Of a DNA stretch of 37,201 nt, positions 1 through 10,199 are shown piece after piece. The notes beneath the pieces are model-generated. The model had not been told where the DNA came from. It saw nothing but the letters and a program-made list of their open reading frames with translations, and made no database searches. The position numbers were made by a program, and so were the translations under genes. The stretch covers positions 1-37,201 of the forward strand of contig CAMPJM010000001.1 of the NCBI GenBank assembly GCA_946886805.1, written 5' to 3'. Source of the DNA: an uncultured Flammeovirgaceae bacterium (GTDB lineage: Bacteria > Bacteroidota > Bacteroidia > Cytophagales > Cyclobacteriaceae). Every line of letters begins with the position of its first letter. Positions within the stretch are counted from its first letter, which is position 1.

Positions 1-76
1 ATATTTACACTAATATAACAAACATAAAAGAAACAAAAAACCTCGTATTAAGAAATAACACCAAAATAAAAATAAA

Positions 77-139
77 AAAAGCCATTCAAAAATATCCAAT
101 AACTACCAGAGCAGTTAAAGTTATTTCGGAATGGCTTTT
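77..139 (-). terminator. Terminator after eno
   Basis: A perfect 11-bp inverted repeat lies at 77-87 and 129-139 (arm GAATGGCTTTT). A second short pairing inside the loop (AATAACT near 99-105 with AGTTATT near 118-124) extends the structure. Read on the minus strand, the structure starts 14 bases after the eno stop and runs into a T-rich tract (complement of 62-80). This is the usual form of an intrinsic terminator, with an unusually long loop. Bases 1-76 hold nothing else I can recognise. Confidence 0.75.
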
Positions 140-152
140 AGAACTTCTTAAA

Positions 153-1445
<1,293 letters not shown>

Positions 1446-1467
1446 CTATAAAAAATACTCTTGATTA

Positions 1468-2565
1468 TTACTTGTCAAATAACGCCATAAAATTATCAAA
1501 TAAATAACGGGAATCATGGGGTCCCGGAGATGCCTCTGGATGATATTGTACGGAAAAAGCTTTCTTATCCCGCACTCTGATGCCCTCTATAGTACCATCA
1601 TTCAAATTAACGTGGGTTGCCAAAACTTTGTCAGAAACCTTTATTTCATCAGCATTAGCACCGAAACCATGATTTTGAGAAGTGATCTCACTTTTCCCTG
1701 TCTCCAGATTCTTAACCGGATGGTTCAGTCCTCTGTGTCCGTGATGAAGTTTATAAGTTCCGACATCATTGGCCAATGCCAGGATTTGATGCCCCAGGCA
1801 TATTCCAAACATAGGTTTGTCCACTGCTAATATCTTTTTCACTGTTTCAACAGCGTAAGCCGTCGCCGCAGGATCTCCAGGCCCATTCGATATAAAGTAG
1901 CCTTCCGGATTCCAACTTTCCATTTCCTCAAAGGAGGTTTTAGCAGGAAATACCTTTACCTGACAGCCTCTACTGGTAAGATTTTTGAGAATGCTATTTT
2001 TTATCCCCAAATCCAAAACAGCGACTTTCCTACCATTAGCTTCTCCGACGCTATAAGCTTCCTTGGTACAAATCTGGGAAGAAAGCTCTAAGCCTGTCAT
2101 AGAAGGAACTTTTTGCAGTTCCTTTCTCAGTTCCTCAGGATCTAAAATCTCTGATGAGATAATAGCATTCATTGCTCCCTTGTTCCTGATGTATTTCACT
2201 AATTGCCTCGTATCAATATCAGCAATTCCAACAATATTATGCTTTTCAAGATAAGTCTGTAAATTATTATCTGCCGTAAGCCGACTAAAGGTGTCAGAAA
2301 ACCTGTTAACCACGAGCCCACTAATGGTAGGCCGCAGCGATTCTTGCTCTTCATCCAAAACCCCATAATTTCCTATGTGGGAACTGGTATTAACTACAAT
2401 TTGGCCAAAATAAGAAGGATCAGTATATATTTCCTGATAACCCGTCATCCCCGTATTAAAACAGATTTCGCCACCGTTTGTCCCTATTTTCCCAATAGCA
2501 GATCCTTTATAGATGGTTCCATCTTCCAGCAACAAGATTGCTTCTTTTTTTCCAATATATTTCAT
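1468..2565 (-). CDS. carA: Carbamoyl-phosphate synthase small (glutaminase) subunit
   Basis: Hydrolyses glutamine and passes ammonia to the large subunit CarB, making carbamoyl phosphate for pyrimidine and arginine synthesis. The 365-aa length is normal. The N-terminal CPSase domain covers about 1-150 and the class I glutamine amidotransferase domain about 178-363. The triad is visible: nucleophile C256 in FGICLGHQ, H342 and E344 in VQYHPEASPGPHDS. SQNHGFG at 296-302 is also typical. carB is not in this window, so the subunits are encoded apart. It stands 266 bases after rplQ behind a terminator, so it needs its own promoter; a weak candidate lies at 2699-2730. Confidence 0.97.
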   Translation of the reverse strand: MKYIGKKEAILLLEDGTIYKGSAIGKIGTNGGEICFNTGMTGYQEIYTDPSYFGQIVVNTSSHIGNYGVLDEEQESLRPTISGLVVNRFSDTFSRLTADNNLQTYLEKHNIVGIADIDTRQLVKYIRNKGAMNAIISSEILDPEELRKELQKVPSMTGLELSSQICTKEAYSVGEANGRKVAVLDLGIKNSILKNLTSRGCQVKVFPAKTSFEEMESWNPEGYFISNGPGDPAATAYAVETVKKILAVDKPMFGICLGHQILALANDVGTYKLHHGHRGLNHPVKNLETGKSEITSQNHGFGANADEIKVSDKVLATHVNLNDGTIEGIRVRDKKAFSVQYHPEASPGPHDSRYLFDNFMALFDK

Positions 2566-2698
2566 TTTTTTATTGCTTTGCGGGTTTAGTTACAAAATCG
2601 CTTTCAAAATTTAGATATGGGGCTGAGGAATATTTATTGTAGATCGTATGAAGACCATAAAATATAAGGCAACTCAGACTAAATTAGTTAAAACGTCA

Positions 2699-2730
2699 CA
2701 AATTTCCTCAATTGAGAAGTTCGTTACAAA
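2699..2730 (-). promoter_or_regulatory. Weak candidate promoter for carA-eno, with palindrome in spacer
   Basis: On the minus strand TTTG (2727-2730), a 20-base spacer and GAAATTTG (2699-2706) approximate the Bacteroidota -33/-7 pattern TTTG/TAnnTTTG, with one mismatch in the -7 box. The spacer contains the perfect 10-base palindrome CTCAATTGAG (2707-2716). Near copies of AAATTTGTRACG surround both boxes. The expected leader to carA would be about 130 bases. This is the best candidate in the gap but it is not strong. Confidence 0.35.
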
Positions 2731-2776
2731 TTTTAGGGTTCTTTTTTTTGAAATATTTTGCGATAAATATTTATGC

Positions 2777-2813
2777 AAAAAAAAAGGACTAAACAAACGT
2801 CTAATCCTTTTTT
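2777..2813 (-). terminator. Terminator after rplQ, end of the ribosomal block
   Basis: On the minus strand AAAAAGGATTAGAC pairs with GTTTAGTCCTTTTT across a four-base loop. This gives about 14 bp with two G-U pairs, followed by further T residues. It begins about 20 bases after the rplQ stop codon. It separates the alpha/spc/S10 block from carA. Confidence 0.8.
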
Positions 2814-2831
2814 AATATATCTTAATACAAA

Positions 2832-3464
2832 TTATTTTTCTTTAGAATCATCACTAGAACCCTCATCAGTAGATACGTCATCAGATGGCTTTTTGTTTTC
2901 AGTTTCTTCCTGATTGGTTTCCTTCTCTACTTTTTCTTCTTTCGCTTCCGCTTTCACTTCCTTCTCAACCTTTTCTTCTTTAGCTTCAGCTTTTACTTCT
3001 TTTGTAGCTTTTGCATCAGTATCGGCTTCTGCAGTAGACTTGCTTCCGCCTCTTCTGCTTCTTCTCGTTTTGGGTTGTGCAGGAGCAGCTTCTTTCAATA
3101 GGGCTTCATTATAGTCAACCAATTCGATGATACACATATCAGAGTTATCACCCAATCTATTTGCTAATTTTACTATTCTAGTATATCCACCTGGACGGCC
3201 GCTTATTTTTTCTGCTACTTCATCAAATAAGGTTTTTACAGATTCCTTATCGTTCAGGTAAGAAAACACAACTCTTCTTGAATGTGTGGTGTCATCTTTT
3301 GCTTTGGTAAGCAAAGGCTCTACATATTTTCTAAGTTCTTTCGCTTTTGCTAAAGTCGTAGAAATCCTTTTATGCAGAATCAATGATGTAGCCATGTTTG
3401 ACAACATAGCGCTTCTATGTGATGCGGTTCTGCCTAAATGATTAAATTTTTTACCGTGTCTCAT
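2832..3464 (-). CDS. rplQ: 50S ribosomal protein L17 with long charged C-terminal tail
   Basis: L17 binds 23S rRNA near the exit side of the large subunit. Residues 1 to about 120 are the family core ([17 protein letters not shown], then GGYTRIVKL). Residues about 121-210 are an extension, first basic ([11 protein letters not shown]), then Lys/Glu/Ala-rich, ending acidic and serine-rich. The extension contains a 13-residue unit repeated exactly in tandem at 155-167 and 168-180. E. coli L17 is about 127 aa, so the tail adds about 80 residues; extended L17 is known in Bacteroidota. It starts 5 bases after rpoA, the usual end of the alpha operon. Confidence 0.97.
   Translation of the reverse strand: MRHGKKFNHLGRTASHRSAMLSNMATSLILHKRISTTLAKAKELRKYVEPLLTKAKDDTTHSRRVVFSYLNDKESVKTLFDEVAEKISGRPGGYTRIVKLANRLGDNSDMCIIELVDYNEALLKEAAPAQPKTRRSRRGGSKSTAEADTDAKATKEVKAEAKEEKVEKEVKAEAKEEKVEKETNQEETENKKPSDDVSTDEGSSDDSKEK
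2925..3002 (-). repeat. Two-copy 39-base tandem repeat inside rplQ
   Basis: Two adjacent 39-base units encode the same 13 residues, [13 protein letters not shown], at L17 residues 155-167 and 168-180. The DNA copies differ at several third positions while the protein is identical. This suggests an old duplication kept at the protein level, or composition-driven selection for a charged linker. Confidence 0.9.
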
Positions 3465-3469
3465 TATTA

Positions 3470-4459
3470 TTAATCTTCATCAAGTTTGTACTTAGACAAA
3501 TCCATGCCGAAAGAAAGATTCTTCTCTACGATCAGCTGTTCCAATTCGGCTAATGATTTTTTACCAAAATTCCTAAATTTCATCATATCAGAAATATCCA
3601 ATCTTGCAAGATCGCCCAATGTTCTAACATCAGCAGCTTTCAAACAATTATAAGCTCTTACTGAAAGATCCAAATCATTAAGTGGAGTTTTCAATAATTT
3701 TCTCATATGTAACATCTCTTCATCAACAGCCTCAGGTTCACCTGGTTCAGAAGTTTCCAAAATCATTGTCTGATCTGAGAACAACATGAAATGCTGAATG
3801 AGTATGTTGGCCGCTCCTTTAAGAGCAACTTCTGGATGAACCGAACCGTCTGTTTCTATATCCAGGATAAGTTTTTCGTAGTCAGTCTTCTGTTCAACCC
3901 TAGTATTTTCTACGCTATATTTTACGTTCTTAATAGGTGTAAAAATAGCATCAATTGGAATAAACCCAAATACTTGTTCTGTTGGTTTATTTTCTTCGGC
4001 AGGTACATAACCTCTACCCTTTTCAACTGTAACTTCCAATTCAAAATCGACAGAAGTATCCAGATTGCAAATTACATGCTCGGGGTTCAAAATTTCAAAA
4101 GACGAGGTAGCTTTTGTGATATCACCTGCTTTAAATTCCTTTTGATTTTTAATAGAAATTGTAATCTTATTGTCAACGGTCTCAGCTATCTTCTTAAAAC
4201 GAACCATCTTAAGATTAAGAATAATTTCAGAAACATCCTCTACAACACCCTCGATGGTAGAAAACTCATGCAACACACTAGGAATCTTGATTCCAGTAAT
4301 TGCATAACCTTCAAGAGAGGACAATAAAATCCTACGCAATGCATTACCAATTGTAACCCCGTAACCTTTTTCCAGTGGTTTAAATGTGAAAAGACCGTGA
4401 AAATCGTCGGCTTTTTCCATTACCACCTTTTCGGGCATTTGAAATGCTAATATTGACAT
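3470..4459 (-). CDS. rpoA: DNA-directed RNA polymerase subunit alpha
   Basis: Alpha dimerises to scaffold beta and beta-prime; its C-terminal domain contacts UP-element DNA and activators. The length of 329 aa is normal. The N-terminal assembly domain covers about 1-230 ([23 protein letters not shown] is the conserved dimer segment, here near 33-55). A linker rich in acidic residues follows. The CTD covers about 250-320 ([22 protein letters not shown], then [11 protein letters not shown]). It sits between rpsD and rplQ as in most bacteria, so alpha is made together with ribosomal proteins. The gap to rpsD is 29 bases without an obvious terminator. Confidence 0.98.
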   Translation of the reverse strand: MSILAFQMPEKVVMEKADDFHGLFTFKPLEKGYGVTIGNALRRILLSSLEGYAITGIKIPSVLHEFSTIEGVVEDVSEIILNLKMVRFKKIAETVDNKITISIKNQKEFKAGDITKATSSFEILNPEHVICNLDTSVDFELEVTVEKGRGYVPAEENKPTEQVFGFIPIDAIFTPIKNVKYSVENTRVEQKTDYEKLILDIETDGSVHPEVALKGAANILIQHFMLFSDQTMILETSEPGEPEAVDEEMLHMRKLLKTPLNDLDLSVRAYNCLKAADVRTLGDLARLDISDMMKFRNFGKKSLAELEQLIVEKNLSFGMDLSKYKLDED

Positions 4460-4488
4460 ATTAATTGATCGATTTAATAAAAAATAAA

Positions 4489-5094
4489 TTACTTAGAGTA
4501 CAATTCAACGATTAGTTGCTCTTGGATATTCTCAGGAATCTCATCTCTCTGAGGAGCATTTAGAAACTTTCCTGTCATCTCCTTTGAATCCCACTCTACC
4601 CATGAAAATCTCTTTGTTCCTCTGCTTGCAAGGCTTTCCGAAATAACTTCCAAAGACTTTGACTTCTCCCTTACACCAACAACATCACCATGCTTAAGAG
4701 AATAGGAAGGAATGTTTACAACCTCACCATTTACAGTAATATGCTTATGCAGCACAAGCTGACGAGCTCCTCTTCTGGTATGAGAAATACCTAACCTGTA
4801 AACTGTATTGTCAAGTCTTGATTCCAATAGTTGAAGTAAAACCTCCCCTGTAATCCCTTCTTTTCTAGTAGCCTTCTCAAATAAGTTAGCAAATTGCTTT
4901 TCCAATACACCATAAGTATATTTAGCCTTTTGCTTTTCCATTAACTGAACTGCATACTCAGATTGCTTCTTTCTTCTTCCTCTTCCGTGCTGACCAGGAG
5001 GATAACTTTTTTTGGTTACCGCTTTGCTTGGTCCGAATATAGGATCATTAAATCGTCTTGCAATTTTAGCTTTAGGGCCTGTATATCTAGCCAT
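4489..5094 (-). CDS. rpsD: 30S ribosomal protein S4, cysteine-free form
   Basis: S4 nucleates 30S assembly on the 5' domain of 16S rRNA and in many bacteria represses its own operon. The length is 201 aa. An N-terminal region with [17 protein letters not shown] is followed by the S4 RNA-binding domain at about 92-155 ([20 protein letters not shown]). There is no cysteine anywhere in the protein, so the N-terminal zinc knuckle of some S4 proteins is absent. The 90-base gap before it could fold (5124-5129 with 5162-5167, 5139-5143 with 5155-5159). That might be an S4 target, but this is only a suggestion. Confidence 0.97.
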   Translation of the reverse strand: MARYTGPKAKIARRFNDPIFGPSKAVTKKSYPPGQHGRGRRKKQSEYAVQLMEKQKAKYTYGVLEKQFANLFEKATRKEGITGEVLLQLLESRLDNTVYRLGISHTRRGARQLVLHKHITVNGEVVNIPSYSLKHGDVVGVREKSKSLEVISESLASRGTKRFSWVEWDSKEMTGKFLNAPQRDEIPENIQEQLIVELYSK

Positions 5095-5184
5095 ATTATA
5101 TCTTGAATTATTAATTTTTAACTTTAAATCCTATTCAGTAGACCTTAATCTCCGATCTAGAATTTAACATCTATTCCTGATTTC

Positions 5185-5577
5185 TTAAACCCTTCTACGC
5201 TTGGGAGGTCTACAGCCATTATGTGGCAAAGGCGTAACATCTTTTATCAAGGTTACTTCTATTCCTGTGTTTTGTATAGTTCTGATAGCAGATTCTCTAC
5301 CTGCACCAGGTCCCTTAACAAAAACTTCAACCTTGCGAAGACCTAAGTCATGGGCAACCTGCGCACAATTGGCAGCAGCCATTTGAGCAGCATAAGGAGT
5401 GTTCTTCTTAGATCCTTTGAATCCCATTTTCCCAGCAGAAGCCCAGGAAATAACCTGACCCGAAGTATTGGTAATTGAAATAATAATATTATTAAAAGAG
5501 GCTTTTATATGCGCCTGGCCTACAGATTCTACTGTAACCACTCTTTTCTTTGCTTTATCTTTTCTTTTTTGCGCCAT
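5185..5577 (-). CDS. rpsK: 30S ribosomal protein S11
   Basis: S11 sits in the 30S platform near the mRNA exit and helps shape the E site. The 130-aa length matches the family. The conserved features are [22 protein letters not shown], the [12 protein letters not shown] loop near 89-100, and the C-terminal [13 protein letters not shown]. The Asn-Gly in that tail is the site of isoaspartate formation in E. coli S11. It lies between rpsM and rpsD in the alpha block. The 80-base gap upstream can form nested weak stems (5604-5608 with 5639-5643, 5613-5618 with 5631-5636). Confidence 0.97.
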   Translation of the reverse strand: MAQKRKDKAKKRVVTVESVGQAHIKASFNNIIISITNTSGQVISWASAGKMGFKGSKKNTPYAAQMAAANCAQVAHDLGLRKVEVFVKGPGAGRESAIRTIQNTGIEVTLIKDVTPLPHNGCRPPKRRRV

Positions 5578-5657
5578 TTTTTTTTCTTATTTAGTACCGA
5601 GAATGAGATTTAATAAGATTGAAGGATCGCTCTTACCGTCTCAAACTCACTACTTAT

Positions 5658-6035
5658 TTATTTGGTAGCTTTTTTCTTATTAGCAACAGTTTTACGCTTA
5701 CCTTTTCTAGTTCTAGCGTTATTCTTAGTCCTTTGACCGCGAACAGGTAATCCTTTTCTATGTCTCAAACCTCTGTAGCAGCCGATGTCTAACAATCGCT
5801 TGATACTCATTTGAACTTGAGATTTAAGAACACCTTCCACCTTAAACTCTTCTGTGATAATAGAACGAATAGCATTTGATTCGTCATCATCCCATTCACC
5901 TACTTTTTTATTTACATCAACTCCTGCCTTATCTAAGATCTGTTGTGCTGATCTGCGACCAATACCAAATATATAAGTAAGTCCTATCTCTCCTCTTTTA
6001 TTATCGGGAATGTCTACGCCTGAAATTCTAGCCAT
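5658..6035 (-). CDS. rpsM: 30S ribosomal protein S13
   Basis: S13 is in the 30S head and forms intersubunit bridges with L5 and contacts to the P-site tRNA. The 125-aa length is normal. The N-terminus [10 protein letters not shown] and the helix-two-turns-helix region ([11 protein letters not shown]) are followed by the basic C-terminal tail [20 protein letters not shown], which reaches the tRNA. It starts two bases after the rpmJ stop, the usual beginning of the alpha operon, but no separate promoter is visible here. Confidence 0.98.
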   Translation of the reverse strand: MARISGVDIPDNKRGEIGLTYIFGIGRRSAQQILDKAGVDVNKKVGEWDDDESNAIRSIITEEFKVEGVLKSQVQMSIKRLLDIGCYRGLRHRKGLPVRGQRTKNNARTRKGKRKTVANKKKATK

Positions 6036-6037
6036 AA

Positions 6038-6154
6038 TTAACCTTGTCTTTGTTTGAATCGGGGATTCTTTTTGTTGATAACGTATAATTTTCCGTTCCT
6101 CCGGATAATTTTACAATCAGCGCTTCTTTTTTTAACTGATGTTTTAACCTTCAT
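6038..6154 (-). CDS. rpmJ: 50S ribosomal protein L36, zinc-free form
   Basis: A 38-aa reading frame begins ATG at 6154 ([14 protein letters not shown]) and ends NPRFKQRQG at the TAA at 6038-6040. L36 is a tiny 23S-binding protein of the large subunit. The zinc-ribbon form has the pattern CxxC-x12-C-x4-H. Here only the second cysteine (C14) remains, and the later Cys and His positions are N and F. This is therefore the C-minus type, which needs no zinc. It lies between infA and rpsM, the conserved position. Confidence 0.95.
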   Translation of the reverse strand: MKVKTSVKKRSADCKIIRRNGKLYVINKKNPRFKQRQG

Positions 6155-6203
6155 GATTTTGAAATTTATATTATAATGCCTACATAATATGCAGACACAA
6201 CTG

Positions 6204-6422
6204 CTATTTATACCTATAAACTATTCTTCCTTTAGTAAGGTCATAAGGTGACATTTCTAGTTTAACCTTATCTCCTGGTAAAATCTTAATATAGTTCATT
6301 CTCATCTTTCCGGAAATATGCGCTATAACCTGATGTCCATTTTCCAGTTCTACTCTGAACATCGCATTGGATAAAGCTTCTACTATAGTTCCGTCTTGTT
6401 CAATAGATGATTGTTTAGCCAT
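6204..6422 (-). CDS. infA: Translation initiation factor IF-1
   Basis: IF-1 occupies the A site of the 30S subunit during initiation and helps IF-2 and IF-3. The 72-aa length is exact for the family. It is a single S1-like OB fold: [24 protein letters not shown], then [27 protein letters not shown], ending GRIVYRYK. It begins one base after the map stop codon, so the two are surely co-transcribed. The 49-base gap to rpmJ contains a 7-bp AT hairpin (6168-6174 with 6184-6190). Confidence 0.98.
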   Translation of the reverse strand: MAKQSSIEQDGTIVEALSNAMFRVELENGHQVIAHISGKMRMNYIKILPGDKVKLEMSPYDLTKGRIVYRYK

Positions 6423-6423
6423 A

Positions 6424-7197
6424 TTAAAATTTGAATACTTCTTCTATATACTTATGTGATGTAATAATTTCTGTTTTGCCATCGACTATTGCCACAGTGT
6501 GCTCATAATGAGCTGATGGTAATTTGTCAGCCGTTCTAATTGTCCAACCATCAGATTCCTGAACAATGTTTCTAACACCAAGATTTACCATTGGCTCAAT
6601 GGCAAGAACCAGGCCTTCATTAATTTTTGTTCCCTTTCCTCTTTTTCCATAATTAGGAACTTCCGGACTTTCATGTAGATTCCGACCCAACCCATGACCA
6701 ACCAACTCTCTTACAACTGTAAACCCCTCTGCCTCAACAAAATGCTGTATCGCATAGCCAATATCACCAATTCTGTTACCTGCAACCGCTTTCTCAATAC
6801 CCAAATAAAGTGACTCTTTTGTCACTCGTAATAGTTTCAATGTATCGGCGTTGACAGTTCCCACTGGATAGGTGTAAGCACAGTCGCTATGAAACCCATT
6901 ATAAAAAACACCACAATCAACGGATATAATATCTCCGTCTTTCAATACATAATCACTTGGAAACCCGTGAACCACATTCTCATTCACAGAAATGCAAAGT
7001 GCATACTCAAATCCGTTAAAGCCTTTAAAAGACGGCGTTCCACCATGATCTAAAATAAATTCCTCTGCTTTTGCATCCAACTCTTTTGTTGGAATACCAG
7101 GCTTAACCATCGAAGCGATCAATCCGTGAGCTCGCGATAAAATATCAGCGCTCTCTCTTATTTTTTGGATTTCCTCTTTAGTTTTATAATAAATCAT
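6424..7197 (-). CDS. map: Type I methionine aminopeptidase
   Basis: Removes the initiator methionine from new proteins after deformylation. The 257-aa length is normal for the type Ia enzyme. The pita-bread fold metal ligands are visible: D94 and D105 ([13 protein letters not shown]), H168 ([10 protein letters not shown]), E201 (AIEPM) and E232 (YEHTV). H77 (NVVHGFP) is the substrate-side histidine. It follows secY by four bases. In many bacteria adk lies between secY and map; here it is absent from that position. Confidence 0.98.
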   Translation of the reverse strand: MIYYKTKEEIQKIRESADILSRAHGLIASMVKPGIPTKELDAKAEEFILDHGGTPSFKGFNGFEYALCISVNENVVHGFPSDYVLKDGDIISVDCGVFYNGFHSDCAYTYPVGTVNADTLKLLRVTKESLYLGIEKAVAGNRIGDIGYAIQHFVEAEGFTVVRELVGHGLGRNLHESPEVPNYGKRGKGTKINEGLVLAIEPMVNLGVRNIVQESDGWTIRTADKLPSAHYEHTVAIVDGKTEIITSHKYIEEVFKF

Positions 7198-7201
7198 TCA
7201 A

Positions 7202-8518
7202 TTATGATGCAACTGCGACATTCTGAGATCTCCCTTTAACTCTACCCGACTTCATCATCCCTTCGTAATGTCTCATTAATAAGTAACTTTCAATTTGTTG
7301 CAGTGTATCCAAAATAACCCCTACCATAATCAAAAGAGAAGTACCTCCATAAAATTGAGAAAATTCCCTTGTCACTCCAAAAATACTAGCAATGGCCGGC
7401 AATATCGCAACTATGGCTAAAAATATAGAACCTGGAAGGGTAATCCGTGTCAAAATAGTATCTATAAACTCTGAAGTCTGCTTACCTGGTTTTATACCCG
7501 GAATAAATCCGCCATTCCTTTTCATATCATCAGCAATCTGATTAGGATTAACTGTTATTGCGGTATAGAAGAAGGTAAATAGTACAATTAATAAACCAAA
7601 CACCACATTATATTGCCAAGTAGTAAAATCAGAAAAGGTAGCTCCTATAAATGCAGCGGTATCACTTGTATCTGCCCATAATCCAGCCAACATTGCCGGA
7701 AGGAACATCAATGATTGCGCAAATATAATAGGCATAACACCTGAAGCATTTACCTTCAAAGGAATGTATTGCCTCTGACCGCCGTAAACTTTATTTCCAA
7801 CAACCTGCTTAGCATATTGAACAGGAATTCTTCGTACTGCTTGGGTTAACATTACAACCCCCATTACTACAAAGAATAAAACCACAATTTCTATTATAAA
7901 CAATAAAGCGCCACTCATCCCTTTTGAGGCCGCTTCAAAATAAATAGAACTTGGGAACCTTGAAATAATACCTATCATGATAAGCATGGAAATACCATTT
8001 CCAATACCTTTATCCGTAATTTTCTCGCCCAACCACATACAGAACATTGTACCAGAGGTAATAATTACCATGGCAGATAATGTAAAGAATGTTTTATCTA
8101 TTAGGATTGCTTCATCAGGAATAGTAGACGTTAAATAAGCTGATGCCTGAGCAAGTGTTATAAATATCGTTAAAACCCTCGTGATCTGGCTGATCTTCTT
8201 ACGTCCCGACTCTCCTTCTTTTTGAAGCTTCTGAAAATAAGGAACAGCAACAGTTAATAATTGCAATACAATTGAAGCAGAAATATAAGGCATAATCCCC
8301 AAACCAAATATTGATGCATTACTGAATGCTCCTCCAAGAAAAGTATCCAATAATCCAAAAATACCTTCTGCTTCCCCTAATTTAGACGGATCTATACCAG
8401 GCAAAACTACGAAAGATCCTAATCTGAAAATTACCAAAAATCCTAAGGTATTTAGGATTCTTATTCTAAGATCTTCTATAGAGAAAATATTCCTTATAGT
8501 AGTAAAAAACTTTTTCAT
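7202..8518 (-). CDS. secY: Preprotein translocase channel subunit SecY
   Basis: SecY forms the protein-conducting channel of the inner membrane with SecE (encoded at 33014-33205) and is driven by SecA or the ribosome. The length of 438 aa and about ten hydrophobic segments fit. Recognisable parts are the N-terminal FRLGSFVVLPGIDP, the plug region GGAFSNASIFGLGIMPYISASI, the TDKGIGNGISMLI segment, the cytoplasmic loop ending PVQYAKQVVG (SecA/ribosome contact), and GGFIPGIKPGKQT. It is in the conserved place after rplO, three bases away. Confidence 0.98.
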   Translation of the reverse strand: MKKFFTTIRNIFSIEDLRIRILNTLGFLVIFRLGSFVVLPGIDPSKLGEAEGIFGLLDTFLGGAFSNASIFGLGIMPYISASIVLQLLTVAVPYFQKLQKEGESGRKKISQITRVLTIFITLAQASAYLTSTIPDEAILIDKTFFTLSAMVIITSGTMFCMWLGEKITDKGIGNGISMLIMIGIISRFPSSIYFEAASKGMSGALLFIIEIVVLFFVVMGVVMLTQAVRRIPVQYAKQVVGNKVYGGQRQYIPLKVNASGVMPIIFAQSLMFLPAMLAGLWADTSDTAAFIGATFSDFTTWQYNVVFGLLIVLFTFFYTAITVNPNQIADDMKRNGGFIPGIKPGKQTSEFIDTILTRITLPGSIFLAIVAILPAIASIFGVTREFSQFYGGTSLLIMVGVILDTLQQIESYLLMRHYEGMMKSGRVKGRSQNVAVAS

Positions 8519-8521
8519 GCT

Positions 8522-8968
8522 TTAAAGTTTGGTTGTTTTCCCACCTAACTTCTCAATAGCTTCTATTGCAGAAGATGAAAATGAATGAGCGGTTATATCA
8601 ACTTTAGCTTTCAATTCTCCTCTTCCAAGAATTTTAACCATATCTTTCTTACCAACTAATCCGTGTTCAACAAGCGAGTTAAAATCTATAACCTCTAACT
8701 TAGTAGACTCGATAAGTTCCTGAAGCGTATCTAAGTTGATAGCTTTTAATTCGATTCTGTTAGGACTTTTAAAGCCAAATTTAGGGACTCTCCTTTGTAG
8801 TGGCATTTGCCCTCCTTCAAAACCAAGTTTCCTTTTGTAACCTGACCTTGACTTAGCTCCTTTATGACCTCTTGTGGAAGTACCACCTTTACCTGAACCA
8901 GTACCTCTACCTATTCTCTTGCTGCCTTTTACAGCCCCGTTTGCTGGCTTAATTGAATTTAATTTCAT
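8522..8968 (-). CDS. rplO: 50S ribosomal protein L15
   Basis: L15 is a late-assembling 23S-binding protein. The 148-aa length is normal. The glycine-rich, basic N-terminal extension (GRGTGSGKGGTSTRGHKGAK) threads into rRNA. The globular part starts near GFEGGQMPLQRRVPKFGF and ends at LGGKTTKL. The 91-base gap before it carries a small AT-rich hairpin (AAGTTCAAGAACTT at 9028-9041) followed by five T on the minus strand. It could at most slow RNA polymerase. Confidence 0.97.
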   Translation of the reverse strand: MKLNSIKPANGAVKGSKRIGRGTGSGKGGTSTRGHKGAKSRSGYKRKLGFEGGQMPLQRRVPKFGFKSPNRIELKAINLDTLQELIESTKLEVIDFNSLVEHGLVGKKDMVKILGRGELKAKVDITAHSFSSSAIEAIEKLGGKTTKL

Positions 8969-9059
8969 TTGTCTATATTTTTACACTTATATCCGGACTA
9001 GAAGATTAAAACAATTTATCAAATAAAAAGTTCTTGAACTTCCTTCCTAAAGCAATATT

Positions 9060-9239
9060 TTAAACTTCGGTAACAGTAACTAAATGGCCAACCTTATTAA
9101 CCATGCCAGCTATCTGGGGAGTATTTTCAACTTCCACACTTCTATGAAGTTTACCTAAACCCAAAGCCTGAATAGTTAACTTTTGATTCTTAGGCCTATC
9201 AATGGTACTTTTTATTTGTGTTATTCTAATTTTAGCCAT
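9060..9239 (-). CDS. rpmD: 50S ribosomal protein L30
   Basis: A 59-aa frame starts ATG at 9239 (MAKIRITQIKSTIDRPKNQK) and stops TAA at 9060-9062. This is the short bacterial L30. The middle has the family pattern QALGLGKLHRSVEVENTPQ, and the end is MVNKVGHLVTVTEV. It lies between rpsE and rplO, the conserved spc position, only five bases after rpsE. It is easily missed because of its size. Confidence 0.96.
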   Translation of the reverse strand: MAKIRITQIKSTIDRPKNQKLTIQALGLGKLHRSVEVENTPQIAGMVNKVGHLVTVTEV

Positions 9240-9244
9240 TTCGA

Positions 9245-9763
9245 TTATCCGTTAAAAACTTTAGACAAGGTCACTCCCCTTTGTTCTGCCACAGTGTAAG
9301 CATCTCTCATGTTCGCTAATGCGTCAAAAGTAGCTTTCACAACGTTATGAGGATTAGAAGAACCTTTAGATTTAGCTAGTACATCATGTACACCGGCACT
9401 TTCCAATACTGCTCTCATAGCACCACCAGCAATTACTCCAGTACCTTTTGCAGCTGGCTTCAATAATACAAACCCTCCACTATACTTTCCTATTGCTTGA
9501 TGTGGTACAGTACCATTAAGAACTGGCACTTTTACCAAATTCTTCTTAGCATCGTCTATGCCTTTCGTAATAGCATCAGTAACTTCATTAGCTTTTCCTA
9601 ACCCGTAACCAACAACACCATTACTATCACCTACAACAACAATTGCTGAAAAACTGAACCTACGTCCACCCTTTACAACTTTTGCTACTCTTTTTATAGC
9701 AACAACCCGCTCTTTCAGGTCGATTTCACTTGCTTTTACTGATCTAATATTACTTTGGGACAT
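9245..9763 (-). CDS. rpsE: 30S ribosomal protein S5
   Basis: S5 lies at the mRNA entry side of the 30S subunit and helps decoding accuracy and mRNA unwinding. The 172-aa length is normal. The dsRNA-binding-like N-terminal domain contains [20 protein letters not shown] and GLGKANEV. The C-terminal domain has [17 protein letters not shown] and [18 protein letters not shown]. The 77-base gap upstream holds only a 4-bp stem (CCTG/CAGG), which I do not regard as regulatory. Confidence 0.98.
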   Translation of the reverse strand: MSQSNIRSVKASEIDLKERVVAIKRVAKVVKGGRRFSFSAIVVVGDSNGVVGYGLGKANEVTDAITKGIDDAKKNLVKVPVLNGTVPHQAIGKYSGGFVLLKPAAKGTGVIAGGAMRAVLESAGVHDVLAKSKGSSNPHNVVKATFDALANMRDAYTVAEQRGVTLSKVFNG

Positions 9764-9840
9764 ATTCTTTTTTTTATAATCCTGTCATTCAGGGAGCAAA
9801 CAATATCCGAAATTATAGAATACTATTTATTGATTTTAAA

Positions 9841-10191
9841 TTAAAACTTAAGGCCAGCTTCTCTTGCTCCTTCTGCAAGGGCTTTAACCTTACCGTGATA
9901 CAAATATCCGTTTCTATCAAAAACAACGTTATTTATGCCACTTTCAGAAGCTTTTTCTGCAATCTTTTTTCCAACACTTTTAGATCCTTCAACATCCACG
10001 TTCTTCTTGTCGGTTACCTCAGATGAGGAAGCAAAAGCCAATGTATGACCCTTAGAATCATCTATCAATTGGGCATAAATTGCAGTGTTACTTTTATAAA
10101 CAGAGAGCCTTGGTCTTTCAGCTGTGCCACTTAGTTTCTGGCGAATTCCTCTTTTAATTCTTAATCTTCTATCGTTCTTATTAGTAGCCAT
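9841..10191 (-). CDS. rplR: 50S ribosomal protein L18
   Basis: L18 binds 5S rRNA with L5 and carries it into the central protuberance. The 116-aa length is normal. The arginine-rich N-terminus ([28 protein letters not shown]) and the C-terminal [30 protein letters not shown] are both diagnostic. It begins eight bases after rplF and is followed by rpsE. Confidence 0.98.
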   Translation of the reverse strand: MATNKNDRRLRIKRGIRQKLSGTAERPRLSVYKSNTAIYAQLIDDSKGHTLAFASSSEVTDKKNVDVEGSKSVGKKIAEKASESGINNVVFDRNGYLYHGKVKALAEGAREAGLKF

Positions 10192-10199
10192 TTCTATGA

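Noticed and set aside
3791..4327. 178-aa plus-strand frame opposite rpoA
   Set aside because: It lies fully antisense to a clear gene, has an AT-driven composition with many Phe/Asn/Ile, and no recognisable domain.
9028..9041. AAGTTCAAGAACTT followed by T residues between rpmD and rplO, read as a terminator
   Set aside because: The stem is only five or six A/T-rich pairs and lies inside an operon without a new promoter; too weak to call.
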